DNA of 48,908 nucleotides from Anaerobutyricum hallii DSM 3353 (GTDB lineage: Bacteria; Bacillota; Clostridia; Lachnospirales; Lachnospiraceae): positions 1 to 48,908 of the forward strand of contig NZ_ACEP01000101.1 of NCBI RefSeq assembly GCF_000173975.1, in the 5' to 3' direction. Both the position numbers and the translations under genes were made by a program. The notes below the pieces were generated by a model. That model saw only the letters and a list, made by a program, of their open reading frames with translations. It was not told the DNA's origin and ran no database searches. This document shows, one piece after another, positions 14,486 through 23,563 of this stretch. Position 1 is the first letter of the stretch, and every line of letters begins with the position of its first letter.

Positions 14486-16519
14486 ATGGACAAAAAAAAT
14501 AATCAGAATGATAATCCAAACAAAAAGAAGAATATAAAGTCTGCCATTATTCTTCTGGTCGTTTGTCTTGGAATTACCGCTCTCTTTACTTCTGTGATGA
14601 GCCGTTATAAGAATGGTTCACAGAAGAAGATTTCGTATAGTAAGTTTCTTACGATGTTGGATAAAGGAGAGATTAAAAAGGTACAGGTAGCAGACCGAAA
14701 GATTTATATCGAACCGAAGACACAGCAGAATCCGTTAATGAAAACAACATATTATACGGTTTCTATGAATGATGCACTGCTGGTTAACCGTTTAAAAGAA
14801 GCGGAGGACAATAATAAGATTAGTTCTTATGAACAGCAGGACAGCAGTGGATCGAATGCGATTCTTTCTGTTATGGTTAGTTATGTACTTCCGTTTGTGC
14901 TGATCTATGCAATGATGTATTTTGTTATGCGTGGAATCGGCAAGGGCGGCGGTATGATGGGAAGTGTAGGAAAGAGTAATGCAAAGGTATATGTTGAGAA
15001 AAAGACAGGAGTTACTTTTGCAGATGTAGCCGGTCAGGATGAGGCAAAGGAAAGTCTTACTGAGATGGTTGATTTCCTTCATAACCCTGGTAAATATATT
15101 GAAATTGGTGCCAGACTTCCAAAGGGTGCGCTGTTAGTAGGCCCTCCGGGAACTGGTAAAACTTTACTTGCAAAAGCAGTTGCGGGTGAGGCAAATGTAC
15201 CGTTTTTCTCTCTGAGTGGTTCCGACTTTGTAGAAATGTTTGTCGGGGTCGGTGCATCAAGAGTTCGTGATCTGTTTAAGCAGGCACAGTCTATGGCACC
15301 TTGTATCATTTTCATTGATGAGATTGATGCTATCGGTAAGAGCCGTGACAGCCGTTATGGTGGTGGAAATGACGAGCGTGAGCAGACATTGAATGCCCTG
15401 CTTGCAGAGATGGATGGATTCGATTCTTCGAAAGGCCTTGTTATTTTAGCAGCGACAAACCGTCCGGAAGTATTAGATAAGGCACTTCTCAGACCGGGCC
15501 GTTTTGACAGACGAGTTATCGTAGAACGCCCTGACTTAAAGGGCCGTGTGGAGACATTAAAAGTACATGCAAAGAATGTCAAGATGGACGAGACAGTTAA
15601 TTTTGACGAAATTGCCCTGGCAACTTCCGGTGCCGTAGGTTCTGATCTTGCAAATATGATTAACGAGGCCGCCCTTGCAGCAGTTAAAGCTGGAAGAGAA
15701 GCAGTATCTCAGAAAGACCTGTTAGAGGCAGTAGAAGTTGTTATTGCCGGAAAAGAAAAGAAAGACCGTATTCTTGGTGAGGAAGAAAAGAAAGTCGTTT
15801 CTTATCACGAAGTTGGTCATGCCATGGCAATTGCTGTGCAGAAGAATACAGAACCAGTACAGAAGATTACGATTGTTCCAAGAACAATGGGTGCACTGGG
15901 TTACACCATGCAGGTTCCTGAAGAAGAAAAATATCTGATGAGTAAAGAGCAGATGCTCAGCGAATTAGTTACACTTTTTGGTGGACGTGCGGCCGAGGAA
16001 GTTGTATTTAATTCTGTTACAACAGGAGCTTCTAATGATATCGAGCGTGCGACCCAGATTGCAAGAGCGATGGTAACACAGTACGGTATGTCTGAAAGAT
16101 TTGGACTTATGGGACTGGAGTCTGTACAGAACCGTTATCTTGATGGACGTGCAGTGATGAACTGTTCCGATGCAACAGGTGCACTCATCGATGAAGAAGT
16201 AAAAGAAATGCTCAAAGTGGCTTACGATAAGGCGAAAAAGATTATTGAAGACCACAGAGAAGTTATGGACGAGATTGCAGAATTCCTGATTGAAAAAGAG
16301 ACAATTACCGGTAAAGAATTCATGGAAATTTACAATAAATCTTTAAAGAAAGATGAACTGGAAAGTGTTGAAGCGAATGTTGAAGAGGATAAGGAGAAAA
16401 CAGAATTATCCGAGGCAGAAACGGTATCAGAAGAATCTTCATTAAAAGATGCGGAAAGTCAGGATGCACAGAAAGTTACCGAAAAGAAAGACAGTGAGCA
16501 AACAAAACAGGAAGAGTAA
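14486..16519 (+). CDS. ftsH: ATP-dependent zinc metalloprotease FtsH
   Basis: 677 residues: a basic N-terminus, membrane helix 1 (about 18-39), an extracytoplasmic FtsH_ext domain, and helix 2 (about 131-151). A glycine-rich linker leads to the AAA module with Walker A GPPGTGKT (219-226), Walker B IIFIDEID, the second region of homology [20 protein letters not shown], and the M41 protease site HEVGH (441-445). It degrades membrane and regulatory proteins. The last 60 residues form a Glu/Lys/Ser-rich disordered tail, longer than in Bacillus. GGAGGCGTAA is the ribosome binding site. uvrC begins three bases after the stop, its ribosome binding site lying within the ftsH end. Confidence 0.97.
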   Translation: MDKKNNQNDNPNKKKNIKSAIILLVVCLGITALFTSVMSRYKNGSQKKISYSKFLTMLDKGEIKKVQVADRKIYIEPKTQQNPLMKTTYYTVSMNDALLVNRLKEAEDNNKISSYEQQDSSGSNAILSVMVSYVLPFVLIYAMMYFVMRGIGKGGGMMGSVGKSNAKVYVEKKTGVTFADVAGQDEAKESLTEMVDFLHNPGKYIEIGARLPKGALLVGPPGTGKTLLAKAVAGEANVPFFSLSGSDFVEMFVGVGASRVRDLFKQAQSMAPCIIFIDEIDAIGKSRDSRYGGGNDEREQTLNALLAEMDGFDSSKGLVILAATNRPEVLDKALLRPGRFDRRVIVERPDLKGRVETLKVHAKNVKMDETVNFDEIALATSGAVGSDLANMINEAALAAVKAGREAVSQKDLLEAVEVVIAGKEKKDRILGEEEKKVVSYHEVGHAMAIAVQKNTEPVQKITIVPRTMGALGYTMQVPEEEKYLMSKEQMLSELVTLFGGRAAEEVVFNSVTTGASNDIERATQIARAMVTQYGMSERFGLMGLESVQNRYLDGRAVMNCSDATGALIDEEVKEMLKVAYDKAKKIIEDHREVMDEIAEFLIEKETITGKEFMEIYNKSLKKDELESVEANVEEDKEKTELSEAETVSEESSLKDAESQDAQKVTEKKDSEQTKQEE

Positions 16520-16522
16520 ATT

Positions 16523-18412
16523 ATGTTTGATATTCAGGAAGAACTGAAAAAACTCCCGGCAAAGCCGGGGGTATATCTGATGCATAATGCACAGGATGAG
16601 ATTATCTATGTCGGTAAGGCAAGAATCCTTAAGAACCGTGTGCGTCAGTATTTTCAGAGTAGTTATAATAAGAGTGTAAAAATCCAGCACATGGTTTCTC
16701 ACATCGCTTATTTTGAATATATCATCACAGACTCGGAGCTTGAGGCTCTGGTTTTGGAATGTAATCTGATTAAAGAACACCGTCCACATTACAATACGAT
16801 GCTGAAAGATGACAAGAGTTATCCATATATTCGTGTCACAGTGCAGGAAGATTATCCGAGAATTTTATTTTGCCGTCAGGTGAAAAGGGATAAATCGAAA
16901 TATTTCGGTCCGTATACGAGTGCGGGGGCGGTGAAGGATACAATTGAACTAATGAGAAAAGTATACAAAATACGGAGTTGTAGCCGGTCATTGCCTAAAG
17001 AGATAGGGAAGGACCGGCCCTGTCTTTATTATCAGATAAATCAGTGTGATGCACCGTGTCAGAATTATATTTCTAAAGAAGAGTACCGCGCCCATGTGGA
17101 TAAGGCGTTGAAGTTTTTAAATGGCGATGAGAAAGAAATCATAAACAGTCTGGAAGAAAAAATGAAAAAAGCGGCCGCAGAACTTGAGTTTGAGCAGGCT
17201 GCCGAGTATCGTGATTTAATTGAAAATGTAAAACGAATCGGTGAGAAGCAGAAAATCAATGATACTGGTGGAGATGACAGGGATATTATTGCTATGGCAA
17301 AGGCCGGCGATGAGGCAGTTGTGGCTATTTTCTTTATCCGAAGCGGCAAGCTTCTCGGCAGAGATCATTTTCATATGACAGGAATCGGAGACAGTGAAAA
17401 GCAAGAGATTATCACGGACTTTATTAAGCAGTTCTATGTAGGGACTCCATTTATTCCAAAAGAAATTTTAACGCAGGAAGAAGTTCTTGATCAGGAAATT
17501 CTTGAAAAATGGCTTTCAGATAAGCGTGGAAGTAAAGTGATTTTTGCTATGCCGAAGCGTGGAAGTAAACATCAGATGATGGAGCTTGCAAGAAAGAATG
17601 CACAGAATGTTCTCGCACAGGACAGTGAGAAATTAAAGAGAGAAGAACGCAGAACAATTGGTGCGGTACATGAATTAGAGCAGGCATTAGGAATTGGGAA
17701 CTTAAACCGTATGGAGGCATTTGACATTTCCAATACAAATGGATATGAAAATGTTGCTTCAATGGTTGTTTTTGAAAAAGGTAAGGCTAAACGAAGCGAT
17801 TATCGTAAATTTAAGATAAAAACCGTAGCCGGACCGGATGATTACCATTGTATGGAAGAGGCGTTAGAGAGAAGATTTTCCCACGGTATCAGGGAGCAGA
17901 AGGAGCGGGAAGAAAAGGGACAGGATATGGAACTTGGAAGTTTTACCCGTTTTCCGGATATTCTTATGATGGATGGAGGAAAAGGCCAGGTAAACATTGC
18001 ATTACAGGTTCTCGAAAAGCTGGGATTAACTATTCCGGTCTGCGGTATGGTAAAAGATGATTTCCATCGTACAAGAGCCTTATATTATAACAATGAAATC
18101 ATTGAATTTCCTAAAAATTCGGAAGCATTTCGGATGATAACCCGTCTGCAGGATGAGGCGCATCGTTTTGCAATCACATATCATAAAGCACTCCGTGGAA
18201 AAGAGCAGGTACATTCGGTACTTGATGATATTAAAGGTATCGGTCCCGCACGAAGAAAAAGCCTGATGAAGCATTTTAAGGATATCGGAAAAGTAAAAGA
18301 AGCTTCCGTGACAGAACTTTGTGAAGCAGATGGAATTACAGAAAATGTAGCTGAAGAAATTTACCGCTTTTTTCATGAGGATACTTCTAAAAAAAATGGG
18401 GATGTGGTATGA
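16523..18412 (+). CDS. uvrC: Excinuclease ABC subunit C
   Basis: 629 residues. The GIY-YIG nuclease at the N-terminus (PGVYLMH...[14 protein letters not shown]) makes the 3' incision, a four-Cys segment (CSRS...[13 protein letters not shown]) follows, and the UVR domain (about 200-235) binds UvrB. The RNase-H-like nuclease ([29 protein letters not shown]) makes the 5' incision, and a tandem helix-hairpin-helix ([18 protein letters not shown]) binds DNA. All parts are present at normal length. It is tightly linked to ftsH, so probably the last gene of an mrp-ftsH-uvrC transcript. A double-hairpin repeat starts seven bases after the stop. Confidence 0.97.
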   Translation: MFDIQEELKKLPAKPGVYLMHNAQDEIIYVGKARILKNRVRQYFQSSYNKSVKIQHMVSHIAYFEYIITDSELEALVLECNLIKEHRPHYNTMLKDDKSYPYIRVTVQEDYPRILFCRQVKRDKSKYFGPYTSAGAVKDTIELMRKVYKIRSCSRSLPKEIGKDRPCLYYQINQCDAPCQNYISKEEYRAHVDKALKFLNGDEKEIINSLEEKMKKAAAELEFEQAAEYRDLIENVKRIGEKQKINDTGGDDRDIIAMAKAGDEAVVAIFFIRSGKLLGRDHFHMTGIGDSEKQEIITDFIKQFYVGTPFIPKEILTQEEVLDQEILEKWLSDKRGSKVIFAMPKRGSKHQMMELARKNAQNVLAQDSEKLKREERRTIGAVHELEQALGIGNLNRMEAFDISNTNGYENVASMVVFEKGKAKRSDYRKFKIKTVAGPDDYHCMEEALERRFSHGIREQKEREEKGQDMELGSFTRFPDILMMDGGKGQVNIALQVLEKLGLTIPVCGMVKDDFHRTRALYYNNEIIEFPKNSEAFRMITRLQDEAHRFAITYHKALRGKEQVHSVLDDIKGIGPARRKSLMKHFKDIGKVKEASVTELCEADGITENVAEEIYRFFHEDTSKKNGDVV

Positions 18413-18418
18413 TAAATA

Positions 18419-18474
18419 TATCAGATGTGAGATGATTCCCACCTCGCAGCAAGAATGCCGGGGCATTCTTGAAT
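18419..18474. repeat. Double-hairpin intergenic repeat, copy 2
   Basis: The same unit as at 241, with ATTCCCACCTCGCAG in place of TCTCCCATCTCGCAG; the second hairpin (CAAGAATGCC / GGCATTCTTG) is unchanged. It sits between the uvrC stop and a TGG-TATAAT promoter for hprK, so it could serve as the uvrC 3' end or as an upstream element of that promoter. Confidence 0.8.
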
Positions 18475-18485
18475 GGTGTGGATAC

Positions 18486-18494
18486 TGGTATAAT
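18486..18494 (+). promoter_or_regulatory. Extended -10 promoter candidate for hprK
   Basis: TGG followed by a perfect TATAAT (18489-18494) gives an extended -10. The -35 region (TTCTTG at 17 bases) is poor and lies within repeat copy 2. The mRNA would begin near 18501 and carry the long 18678-18840 hairpin in its leader. Bases 18500-18677 show no gene. Confidence 0.45.
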
Positions 18495-18677
18495 ACTAAC
18501 GTAGCTCTGCAAAATTATACACAGGGAGAATAGTACTGCTGCTGAGTGATTCAATACAAACCAAAGAATATGGGTTTTACGATGAAGAAGAGTAAAGAAG
18601 TAATTTTGGCTGGCAGATACTGTGGGTGAATCTTACTGTGTAGTTTGCAAGAGAAATAAACTTAATGAAAAATGGAT

Positions 18678-18840
18678 ATGTACTCTCGGAGTCTTTCTTG
18701 CACTTGCTTTTGTGGCTGATTTTCCGCCAGTCGTACCCGAATTTCATCAACATACGCACCGCGTACGCCTCAAAAATTTGGACACAACTGACAAAAAATC
18801 TTCTCACAAAATCAAGCACAAAAAGATTCCGAGAGTACAT
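18678..18840. repeat. 163-bp imperfect palindrome in the hprK leader
   Basis: Arms at 18678-18714 and 18805-18840 pair over about 36 bp with a few mismatches (ATGTACTCTCGGAGTC... against ...GATTCCGAGAGTACAT). Inner pairing continues (GATTTTCCGCCAGT with ACTGACAAAAAATC) to a small TACGC/GCGTA tip. The right arm recurs alone at 24805 and as a hairpin at 29508. It ends 21 bases before the hprK start codon. The frame is open through it in phase with hprK, but there is no coding signal. Confidence 0.8.
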
Positions 18841-18861
18841 CGGATAATTACGGAGGGAATT

Positions 18862-19806
18862 ATGTACAAGGTAAAACTTACAGAATTTGTAAACAAGATG
18901 AATTTAAAAAGCCTGTTACCAGATATTGATACAGACAGCATTATGATTGAGCAGTCTGCGGTAAACCGTCTTGCATTGCAGCTTGCCGGATTTTTTGAAC
19001 ATTTTGATTCAGAAAGAATTCAGGTAATCGGTAATGTTGAGGCAGCATATATGAAGCAGCTTGCACCGGAATCTATCCCGCCTCTTTGTGAGAAGATTTT
19101 CAGCTTTAATATTCCATGCCTTGTATTTTGCCGTGGATTAGAGCCGTCACAAGAGATGCTTGATACAGCAGAAAAGAACGGTGTTCCAATCTTTACAACA
19201 GAGATGACAACTTCAGATTTTATTGCGAACTCTGTACGCTGGCTGAGCGAGGAACTTGCTCCACGTATTTCCATTCATGGTGTTTTGGTTGACGTATACG
19301 GCGAAGGTGTTTTGATTATGGGTGAGAGTGGAATCGGAAAGAGTGAGGCGGCTCTTGAACTGATTCACCGTGGACACCGTCTTGTATCCGATGATGTTGT
19401 TGAAATACGTAAAATCAGTGACGACACCCTTCTGGGAACATCTCCAGATATTACAAGACATTTTATCGAACTTCGTGGTATCGGTATTGTTGATGTAAAG
19501 ACATTGTTCGGTGTGGAAAGTGTAATGTATAACCAGACAATTGACATGGTTATCCGTTTAGAAGACTGGAACAGAGAAGCAAACTACGACAGACTTGGCC
19601 TTGATGAAGAATATATTGAGTTCCTCGGCAATAAGGTTGTCTGCTACTCTATTCCAATTCGTCCGGGTCGTAACCTTGCGGTTATCGTAGAGTCCGCAGC
19701 GATTAACTATCGTGCGAAAAAAATGGGATATAATGCAGCACAGGAACTTTATAACCGTGTAACGGGAAGTCTTTCTACGAATAAAGAAGAACAGAAAGAA
19801 CAGTAA
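18862..19806 (+). CDS. hprK: HPr kinase/phosphorylase
   Basis: 314 residues from ATG 18862 with CGGAGGGAATT just upstream; an in-frame upstream extension crosses a palindrome and is rejected. Walker A is GESGIGKS (154-161), followed by LVSDDVVEI and the HprK signature around ELRGIGIVDVKTLFG. The enzyme phosphorylates Ser46 of HPr or Crh when fructose bisphosphate and ATP are high, and removes it when phosphate is high; this drives carbon catabolite repression. Its likely partner here is the Crh-like protein at 23096, about 3.3 kb downstream in the same cluster. The normal length is about 310. Confidence 0.97.
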   Translation: MYKVKLTEFVNKMNLKSLLPDIDTDSIMIEQSAVNRLALQLAGFFEHFDSERIQVIGNVEAAYMKQLAPESIPPLCEKIFSFNIPCLVFCRGLEPSQEMLDTAEKNGVPIFTTEMTTSDFIANSVRWLSEELAPRISIHGVLVDVYGEGVLIMGESGIGKSEAALELIHRGHRLVSDDVVEIRKISDDTLLGTSPDITRHFIELRGIGIVDVKTLFGVESVMYNQTIDMVIRLEDWNREANYDRLGLDEEYIEFLGNKVVCYSIPIRPGRNLAVIVESAAINYRAKKMGYNAAQELYNRVTGSLSTNKEEQKEQ

Positions 19807-19820
19807 TTAAGATTTGCAAA

Positions 19821-19857
19821 AGAGCTAAAGTGTGTTTGGAAAATCTGAAAGCAATCT
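19821..19857. repeat. Solo arm of the GTGTTTGAAAAA palindrome family
   Basis: AGAGCTAAAGTGTGTTTGGAAAATCTGAAAGCAATCT, given here by position because it runs 37 bases, resembles the left arm of the 166-bp element at 42032 (TAGAGCGTGTTTGAAAAATC...GCAATCTGC). There is no second arm. It directly follows the hprK stop. Confidence 0.45.
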
Positions 19858-19876
19858 AATCCTCTGATTTATGGTA

Positions 19877-19932
19877 TATCAGATGTGAGATGACTCCCAT
19901 ATCGCAGCAAGAATGCCGGGGTAATCTTGAAT
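19877..19932. repeat. Double-hairpin intergenic repeat, copy 3
   Basis: This copy of the 241/18419 unit has two small changes that weaken both hairpins: CATATC instead of CATCTC, and GTAATCTTG instead of GCATTCTTG. It lies 70 bases after hprK and about 190 bases before the murB promoter, and looks like a decaying member of the family. Confidence 0.75.
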
Positions 19933-20081
19933 TTGCAGAAAGTATTTTTCGGATACATGCTGATTATGAACAGGTAATTTTTTGTTTAGGAATTTTTAAC
20001 AAGAATCATATATGAAACTTTTTTGCACAACAAATGTTCTGGGAGATAACAAAAATATTAGCTTTTTTTGGCACTTTATCT

Positions 20082-20106
20082 AAAGGGAGCGAGAAAGCTC
20101 CCTTTT
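20082..20106 (+). terminator. Intrinsic terminator upstream of murB
   Basis: AAAGGGAGC-GAGAAA-GCTCCCTTTT followed by ATTTTGTG. It is a compact GC stem with a T-run, about 275 bases after hprK, and would separate the hprK transcript from the murB promoter at 20126. Confidence 0.75.
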
Positions 20107-20125
20107 ATTTTGTGTTTTTTCCACA

Positions 20126-20154
20126 TTGTACTTCCCCACGTTTTAGAGTATCAT
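20126..20154 (+). promoter_or_regulatory. Sigma-A-like promoter for murB-rapZ-whiA-crh
   Basis: TTGTAC (20126-20131), a 17-base spacer and TATCAT (20149-20154), with a second possible -10 (TATAGT) overlapping. The predicted start near 20161 leaves a 70-base leader to murB. Confidence 0.5.
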
Positions 20155-20231
20155 ATAGTATGTATCTAAATATAGGATGCAACTATATAGTTGTTTTAAG
20201 TGTTTTAGATAGGAGATATATAGGAGATATT

Positions 20232-21161
20232 ATGAATAAGGAATTCCTTCAGAATTTGAGAGAGCAGATTAAAGCAGGAACAGTAACAGAGCAGGAACCG
20301 ATGAATAAGCACACAAGTTTTGCCATTGGAGGCCCGGCAGATGTTTTTGTTCAGCCGGCAACAAGGGAAGAAATCAGAAGTGCGGTTTATTGTGCAAAAG
20401 AAGCGGGGATTCCTTTTTTTGTTATGGGTAATGGAAGTAACCTGCTGGTATCGGACGAAGGTTTTCGAGGAATGATTATCCAGATAGGTAAGAACTTCCA
20501 GGCAATTTCTGTGAAGGATACAGTAATTGAAGTGCAGGCGGGTGCTTTGCTTAGCAGAACAGCCAGAGCTGCATGGAATGCCGGACTCACCGGTTTTGAG
20601 TTTGCGGCAGGAATCCCTGGCTCCGTAGGTGGAGCAGTTGCCATGAATGCAGGAGCATATGGCGGTGAAGTGAAAGATGTCCTTCTTGATGCGGAAGTAT
20701 TGACGCAGGAGGGAGAATTTCTTACATTAACGGGAGAGGAATTAGATTTGTCTTACCGTCATAGCTGTATTTTTGAGAAAAACTACGTTGTTTTGTCTGC
20801 GCGTTTTTCATTTGAAAAAGGTGAGTCTGATAAGATTAAGGCACGAATGGATGAGCTGGCCAAAGCCAGAAGAGAGAAACAGCCTTTAGAGTTTCCAAGT
20901 GCGGGAAGTACTTTTAAGAGACCGGAAGGTTATTTCGCAGGAAAGTTAATTCAGGATGCCGGATTAAAAGGCTATACCGTAGGCGGTGCACAGGTATCCG
21001 AGAAGCATAGCGGATTTGTGGTTAACCGTGGCGGGGCGACAGCAGAAGAGGTAGCTTTTTTAATAAAACAGGTACAGAAAAAAGTAATGAAACAGTTTAA
21101 TGTTATGATGCAGCCGGAAGTCCGCTTTGTCGGATTTGCGGATACAGAGGTGAGAGAGTGA
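20232..21161 (+). CDS. murB: UDP-N-acetylenolpyruvoylglucosamine reductase
   Basis: 309 residues from ATG 20232 with TAGGAGATATT upstream; the open frame extends back past the promoter but has no family match there. MurB uses FAD and NADPH to reduce the enolpyruvyl ether to UDP-MurNAc in peptidoglycan synthesis. FAD-domain motifs are NKHTSFAIGGPADVFV, MGNGSNLLVSDEGFRG and AAGIPGSVGGAVAMNAGAYGGE. The catalytic Ser lies in PSAGSTFKRPEGYFAGKLI, and VSEKHSGFVVN completes the type II pattern. Its TGA overlaps the GTG of rapZ. Confidence 0.97.
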   Translation: MNKEFLQNLREQIKAGTVTEQEPMNKHTSFAIGGPADVFVQPATREEIRSAVYCAKEAGIPFFVMGNGSNLLVSDEGFRGMIIQIGKNFQAISVKDTVIEVQAGALLSRTARAAWNAGLTGFEFAAGIPGSVGGAVAMNAGAYGGEVKDVLLDAEVLTQEGEFLTLTGEELDLSYRHSCIFEKNYVVLSARFSFEKGESDKIKARMDELAKARREKQPLEFPSAGSTFKRPEGYFAGKLIQDAGLKGYTVGGAQVSEKHSGFVVNRGGATAEEVAFLIKQVQKKVMKQFNVMMQPEVRFVGFADTEVRE

Positions 21162-22033
21162 GATTTGTAATAGTTTCCGGCATGTCTGGTGCAGGAAAGA
21201 GTACCGCATTAAAGGTTCTTGAGGACTTTGGTTTCTTTTGTGTGGACAATCTGCCAGTTGCATTGCTTCCGAATTTCGGAGAGATTGCTTCTGACAGACA
21301 GACTGAAGTAGACAAAGTGGCGGTAGGAGTTGATATCCGTAACGGAGAACAGCTCACCAGATTAAACAGTCAGTTAGAAGTCTTGTGTGAACTTGGAATA
21401 GAATATGAGATTCTGTTTTTAGATGCAGAAGATGAGACTCTTGTCAAGCGATATAAAGAGACAAGAAGAACCCATCCGCTCGCAAAGGAGGACCGCATAG
21501 AAACGGGGATTTCCAGAGAGCGTGAGATGATTTCTTTTATCCGGGACAGGGCAGATTATATTATTGATACAACGACTCTTCTTACCAGAGAATTACGACA
21601 GGAAGTGGAGAAAATTTTTGTCGGGAATGAGGAATATGGTAATTTTATTATCACAGTACTCTCCTTCGGATTCAAATATGGAATCCCTTCAGATGCTGAT
21701 TTGGTATTTGATGTGCGTTTTCTTCCGAATCCTTATTATGAGCAGGCATTGCGTCCGCTCACAGGTAATGACCGTTCCATTCAGGAATATGTCATGAAGA
21801 ATGGAGACGGCCGAAAGTTTCTTGATAAACTGGAAGATTTAATGCAGTTTCTTATCCCACGTTATTTAGACGAGGGAAAGAACAGCCTTGTTATTGGCAT
21901 CGGCTGTACCGGTGGCAAGCATCGTTCTGTTACGATAACGAACGGGCTTTATGCAAGGCTGAAAAAGTTTCCGTATACCGTTCGTATGGAACACCGGGAT
22001 ATTGAGAAAGACGCCCGGACAAAAGGAAAGTAA
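21158..22033 (+). CDS. rapZ: RNase adapter/nucleotide-binding protein RapZ (YvcJ)
   Basis: 291 residues. A GTG start at 21158 overlaps the murB stop (GTGA), indicating translational coupling. The Walker A motif GMSGAGKST (8-16) is followed by FFCVDNLP and a C-terminal domain with IGIGCTGGKHRSVTI, the conserved phosphosugar-binding segment. In E. coli RapZ senses glucosamine 6-phosphate and guides an sRNA to RNase E. In Firmicutes YvcJ hydrolyses GTP and its target is less clear. Placement beside murB fits amino-sugar and cell-wall control. The usual neighbour yvcK is absent between this gene and whiA. Confidence 0.95.
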   Translation: MRFVIVSGMSGAGKSTALKVLEDFGFFCVDNLPVALLPNFGEIASDRQTEVDKVAVGVDIRNGEQLTRLNSQLEVLCELGIEYEILFLDAEDETLVKRYKETRRTHPLAKEDRIETGISREREMISFIRDRADYIIDTTTLLTRELRQEVEKIFVGNEEYGNFIITVLSFGFKYGIPSDADLVFDVRFLPNPYYEQALRPLTGNDRSIQEYVMKNGDGRKFLDKLEDLMQFLIPRYLDEGKNSLVIGIGCTGGKHRSVTITNGLYARLKKFPYTVRMEHRDIEKDARTKGK

Positions 22034-22061
22034 TCGAGTAATTGATGTAAGGAGATAGAAT

Positions 22062-23015
22062 ATGTCATTTTCTTCTGAAGTAAAAGAAGAACTTTCTCAT
22101 GTGGACGGTCACGAAAATCACTGCATGATTGCGGAACTTGCCGCAATTATTGGACTTTGTGGAAAAATCAAATGTGAAGATGGAAGATATTCTCTCATTC
22201 TTCACACGGAAAATGTATCAGTAGCCAGAAGATTTTATTCTCTGATTAAAGACGTTTTTCATTTTCAGCCGCAAGTTTCTACAACACAGCATGAATTTTT
22301 AAAAAAGAATCGCTTTTATATGATTTCCATAGAGGAATCTGGACAGACGTTAAAGATTTTAAAGACAGCACAGCTTATAAATAATCTTGGACAGATGGAC
22401 GAAGAATTTTCTGTGAAAGATAATCCGGTATTGCAGCGTACCTGCTGCCGCAGAGCATTTTTGCGCGGAGCATTTCTTTCTGCCGGTTCTATCACAGACC
22501 CGGAGAAGAATTATCATTTTGAAATTGCCTGCATATCAAGTGAGAAAGCAGCGCAGATAAAAGAATTGTTTGAATTTTTTGGATTAGAGGCGAAGATTGT
22601 ACTGCGAAAGAAATATTATGTAGTTTACTTAAAAGAAGGTGCTATGATTTCGGACACATTGAATATAATGGAAGCACATATTGCTCTCATGAAGTTTGAG
22701 AATGTACGCATTTTAAAAGATGTGCGTAACTCAGTAAACAGGAGAGTAAACTGCGAAGCAGCGAACATAAATAAGACCGTATCTGCAGCGAGAAAACAAA
22801 TTGAAGATATTGAATATATAAAAAATACAGTTGGTTTAGAGCGATTATCCGAGAACCTTCGGGACATTGCCTATGCCAGGTTAGAGGAACCGGATGCAAC
22901 ATTAAAGGAACTTGGCGAAAAACTTAGTTCTCCAGTAGGAAAGTCCGGTGTGAATCACAGATTAAGAAAACTGAGTCAAATTGCTCAGGATATTAGAGAA
23001 AAAGGGCATCTGTAA
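22062..23015 (+). CDS. whiA: DNA-binding protein WhiA
   Basis: 317 residues. The N-terminal LAGLIDADG-like domain begins SFSSEVKEELSHV, with CCRRAFLRGAFLSAGSITDPEKNYHFEI in family order, and the C-terminal helix-turn-helix has LKELGEKLSSPVGKSGVNHRLRKL. WhiA regulates division and sporulation genes in actinobacteria and affects division and carbon metabolism in Bacillus. TAAGGAGATAGAAT is the ribosome binding site. A 30-base hairpin (23025-23054) lies between this gene and the HPr-like gene and may tune the relative expression. Confidence 0.96.
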   Translation: MSFSSEVKEELSHVDGHENHCMIAELAAIIGLCGKIKCEDGRYSLILHTENVSVARRFYSLIKDVFHFQPQVSTTQHEFLKKNRFYMISIEESGQTLKILKTAQLINNLGQMDEEFSVKDNPVLQRTCCRRAFLRGAFLSAGSITDPEKNYHFEIACISSEKAAQIKELFEFFGLEAKIVLRKKYYVVYLKEGAMISDTLNIMEAHIALMKFENVRILKDVRNSVNRRVNCEAANINKTVSAARKQIEDIEYIKNTVGLERLSENLRDIAYARLEEPDATLKELGEKLSSPVGKSGVNHRLRKLSQIAQDIREKGHL

Positions 23016-23024
23016 TATTTTTTC

Positions 23025-23054
23025 AGTATTTGCTTTGGCAAAGCTGAAAATACT
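23025..23054 (+). promoter_or_regulatory. Intercistronic hairpin between whiA and the HPr-like gene
   Basis: AGTATTTGCTTT pairs with AAAGC(TG)AAAATACT around GGC. With no T-run directly after it, it is more likely to stabilise or process mRNA than to terminate it. Confidence 0.4.
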
Positions 23055-23095
23055 AAGATAAATTTATTTCATTTATAGCAAAATAGGAGGTTAAC

Positions 23096-23359
23096 ATGAT
23101 TTCAAAAGAGATGGAGATTAAAATCCCTTCAGGATTAGACCCAAGCACCATTGCGTTATTCATTCAGATTGCAAGCCAGTATGACAGCAGTGTATATGTG
23201 GAGGTGAAAAACAAAAAGGTGAATGCCAAGAGCATTATGGGAATGATGACTTTAGGTGTTCCAGCAGGTGGAAAGATTAATGTAATTGCAAAAGGCGATG
23301 ATGAAACAAAAGCAATTGAACATATAGGTAAGTATTTGAATAATGATTTGGCTCATTAG
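23096..23359 (+). CDS. crh: Crh-like HPr-family protein lacking His15
   Basis: 87 residues with the HPr fold. The phosphotransfer segment, normally GxHARPA, reads GLDPSTIA: position 15 is Asp and the Arg of the motif is lost, so it cannot carry phosphate from enzyme I. The regulatory site is kept exactly: KSIMGMMTLGV with Ser46. This is the pattern of Crh, the HPr-like corepressor that HprK phosphorylates on Ser46 to assist CcpA. HprK lies upstream in the same cluster. AGGAGGTTAAC is a strong ribosome binding site. A true His15 HPr for the fructose PTS must be encoded elsewhere. The symbol crh is by analogy with Bacillus. Confidence 0.85.
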   Translation: MISKEMEIKIPSGLDPSTIALFIQIASQYDSSVYVEVKNKKVNAKSIMGMMTLGVPAGGKINVIAKGDDETKAIEHIGKYLNNDLAH

Positions 23360-23366
23360 AAGAGAC

Positions 23367-23478
23367 GAATCCTTGTAAAGAAATATCCCCAGATGTGACT
23401 TTAGTCGCGGTGGTTTGAATGCTCGCATCCAAATCTTGCTCCGAAGCCACATCTGGGGATATTTCTTTGCAAGGATTC
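23367..23478. repeat. Long palindrome with conserved core (element E2)
   Basis: Arms of 31 bp (23367-23397 and 23448-23478) are complementary except for one G-U-compatible change. The core reads GTGACTTTAGTCGC, then GGTTTGAATGCTCGCATCC, then CTTGCTCCGAAGCCAC, on the plus strand. It starts eight bases after the crh stop and probably ends that transcript. The internal TTTGA/TCCAAA pairing is shorter than in E1 because the tip is deleted. Confidence 0.85.
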
Positions 23479-23563
23479 TGACTTTGCCAGACCGAAAAGA
23501 GAAAATCATTTTTGTCGGGAGATTTGAGATTTTAAGTGGAAGGTAAAGAATTCGAAACAAACA

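Noticed and set aside
18622-18861. 80-codon N-terminal extension of hprK
   Set aside because: It crosses the 163-bp palindrome and lacks HprK similarity; the ATG at 18862 has a strong ribosome binding site and gives the family length.
20034-20231. Extension of murB
   Set aside because: It spans a terminator and a promoter.
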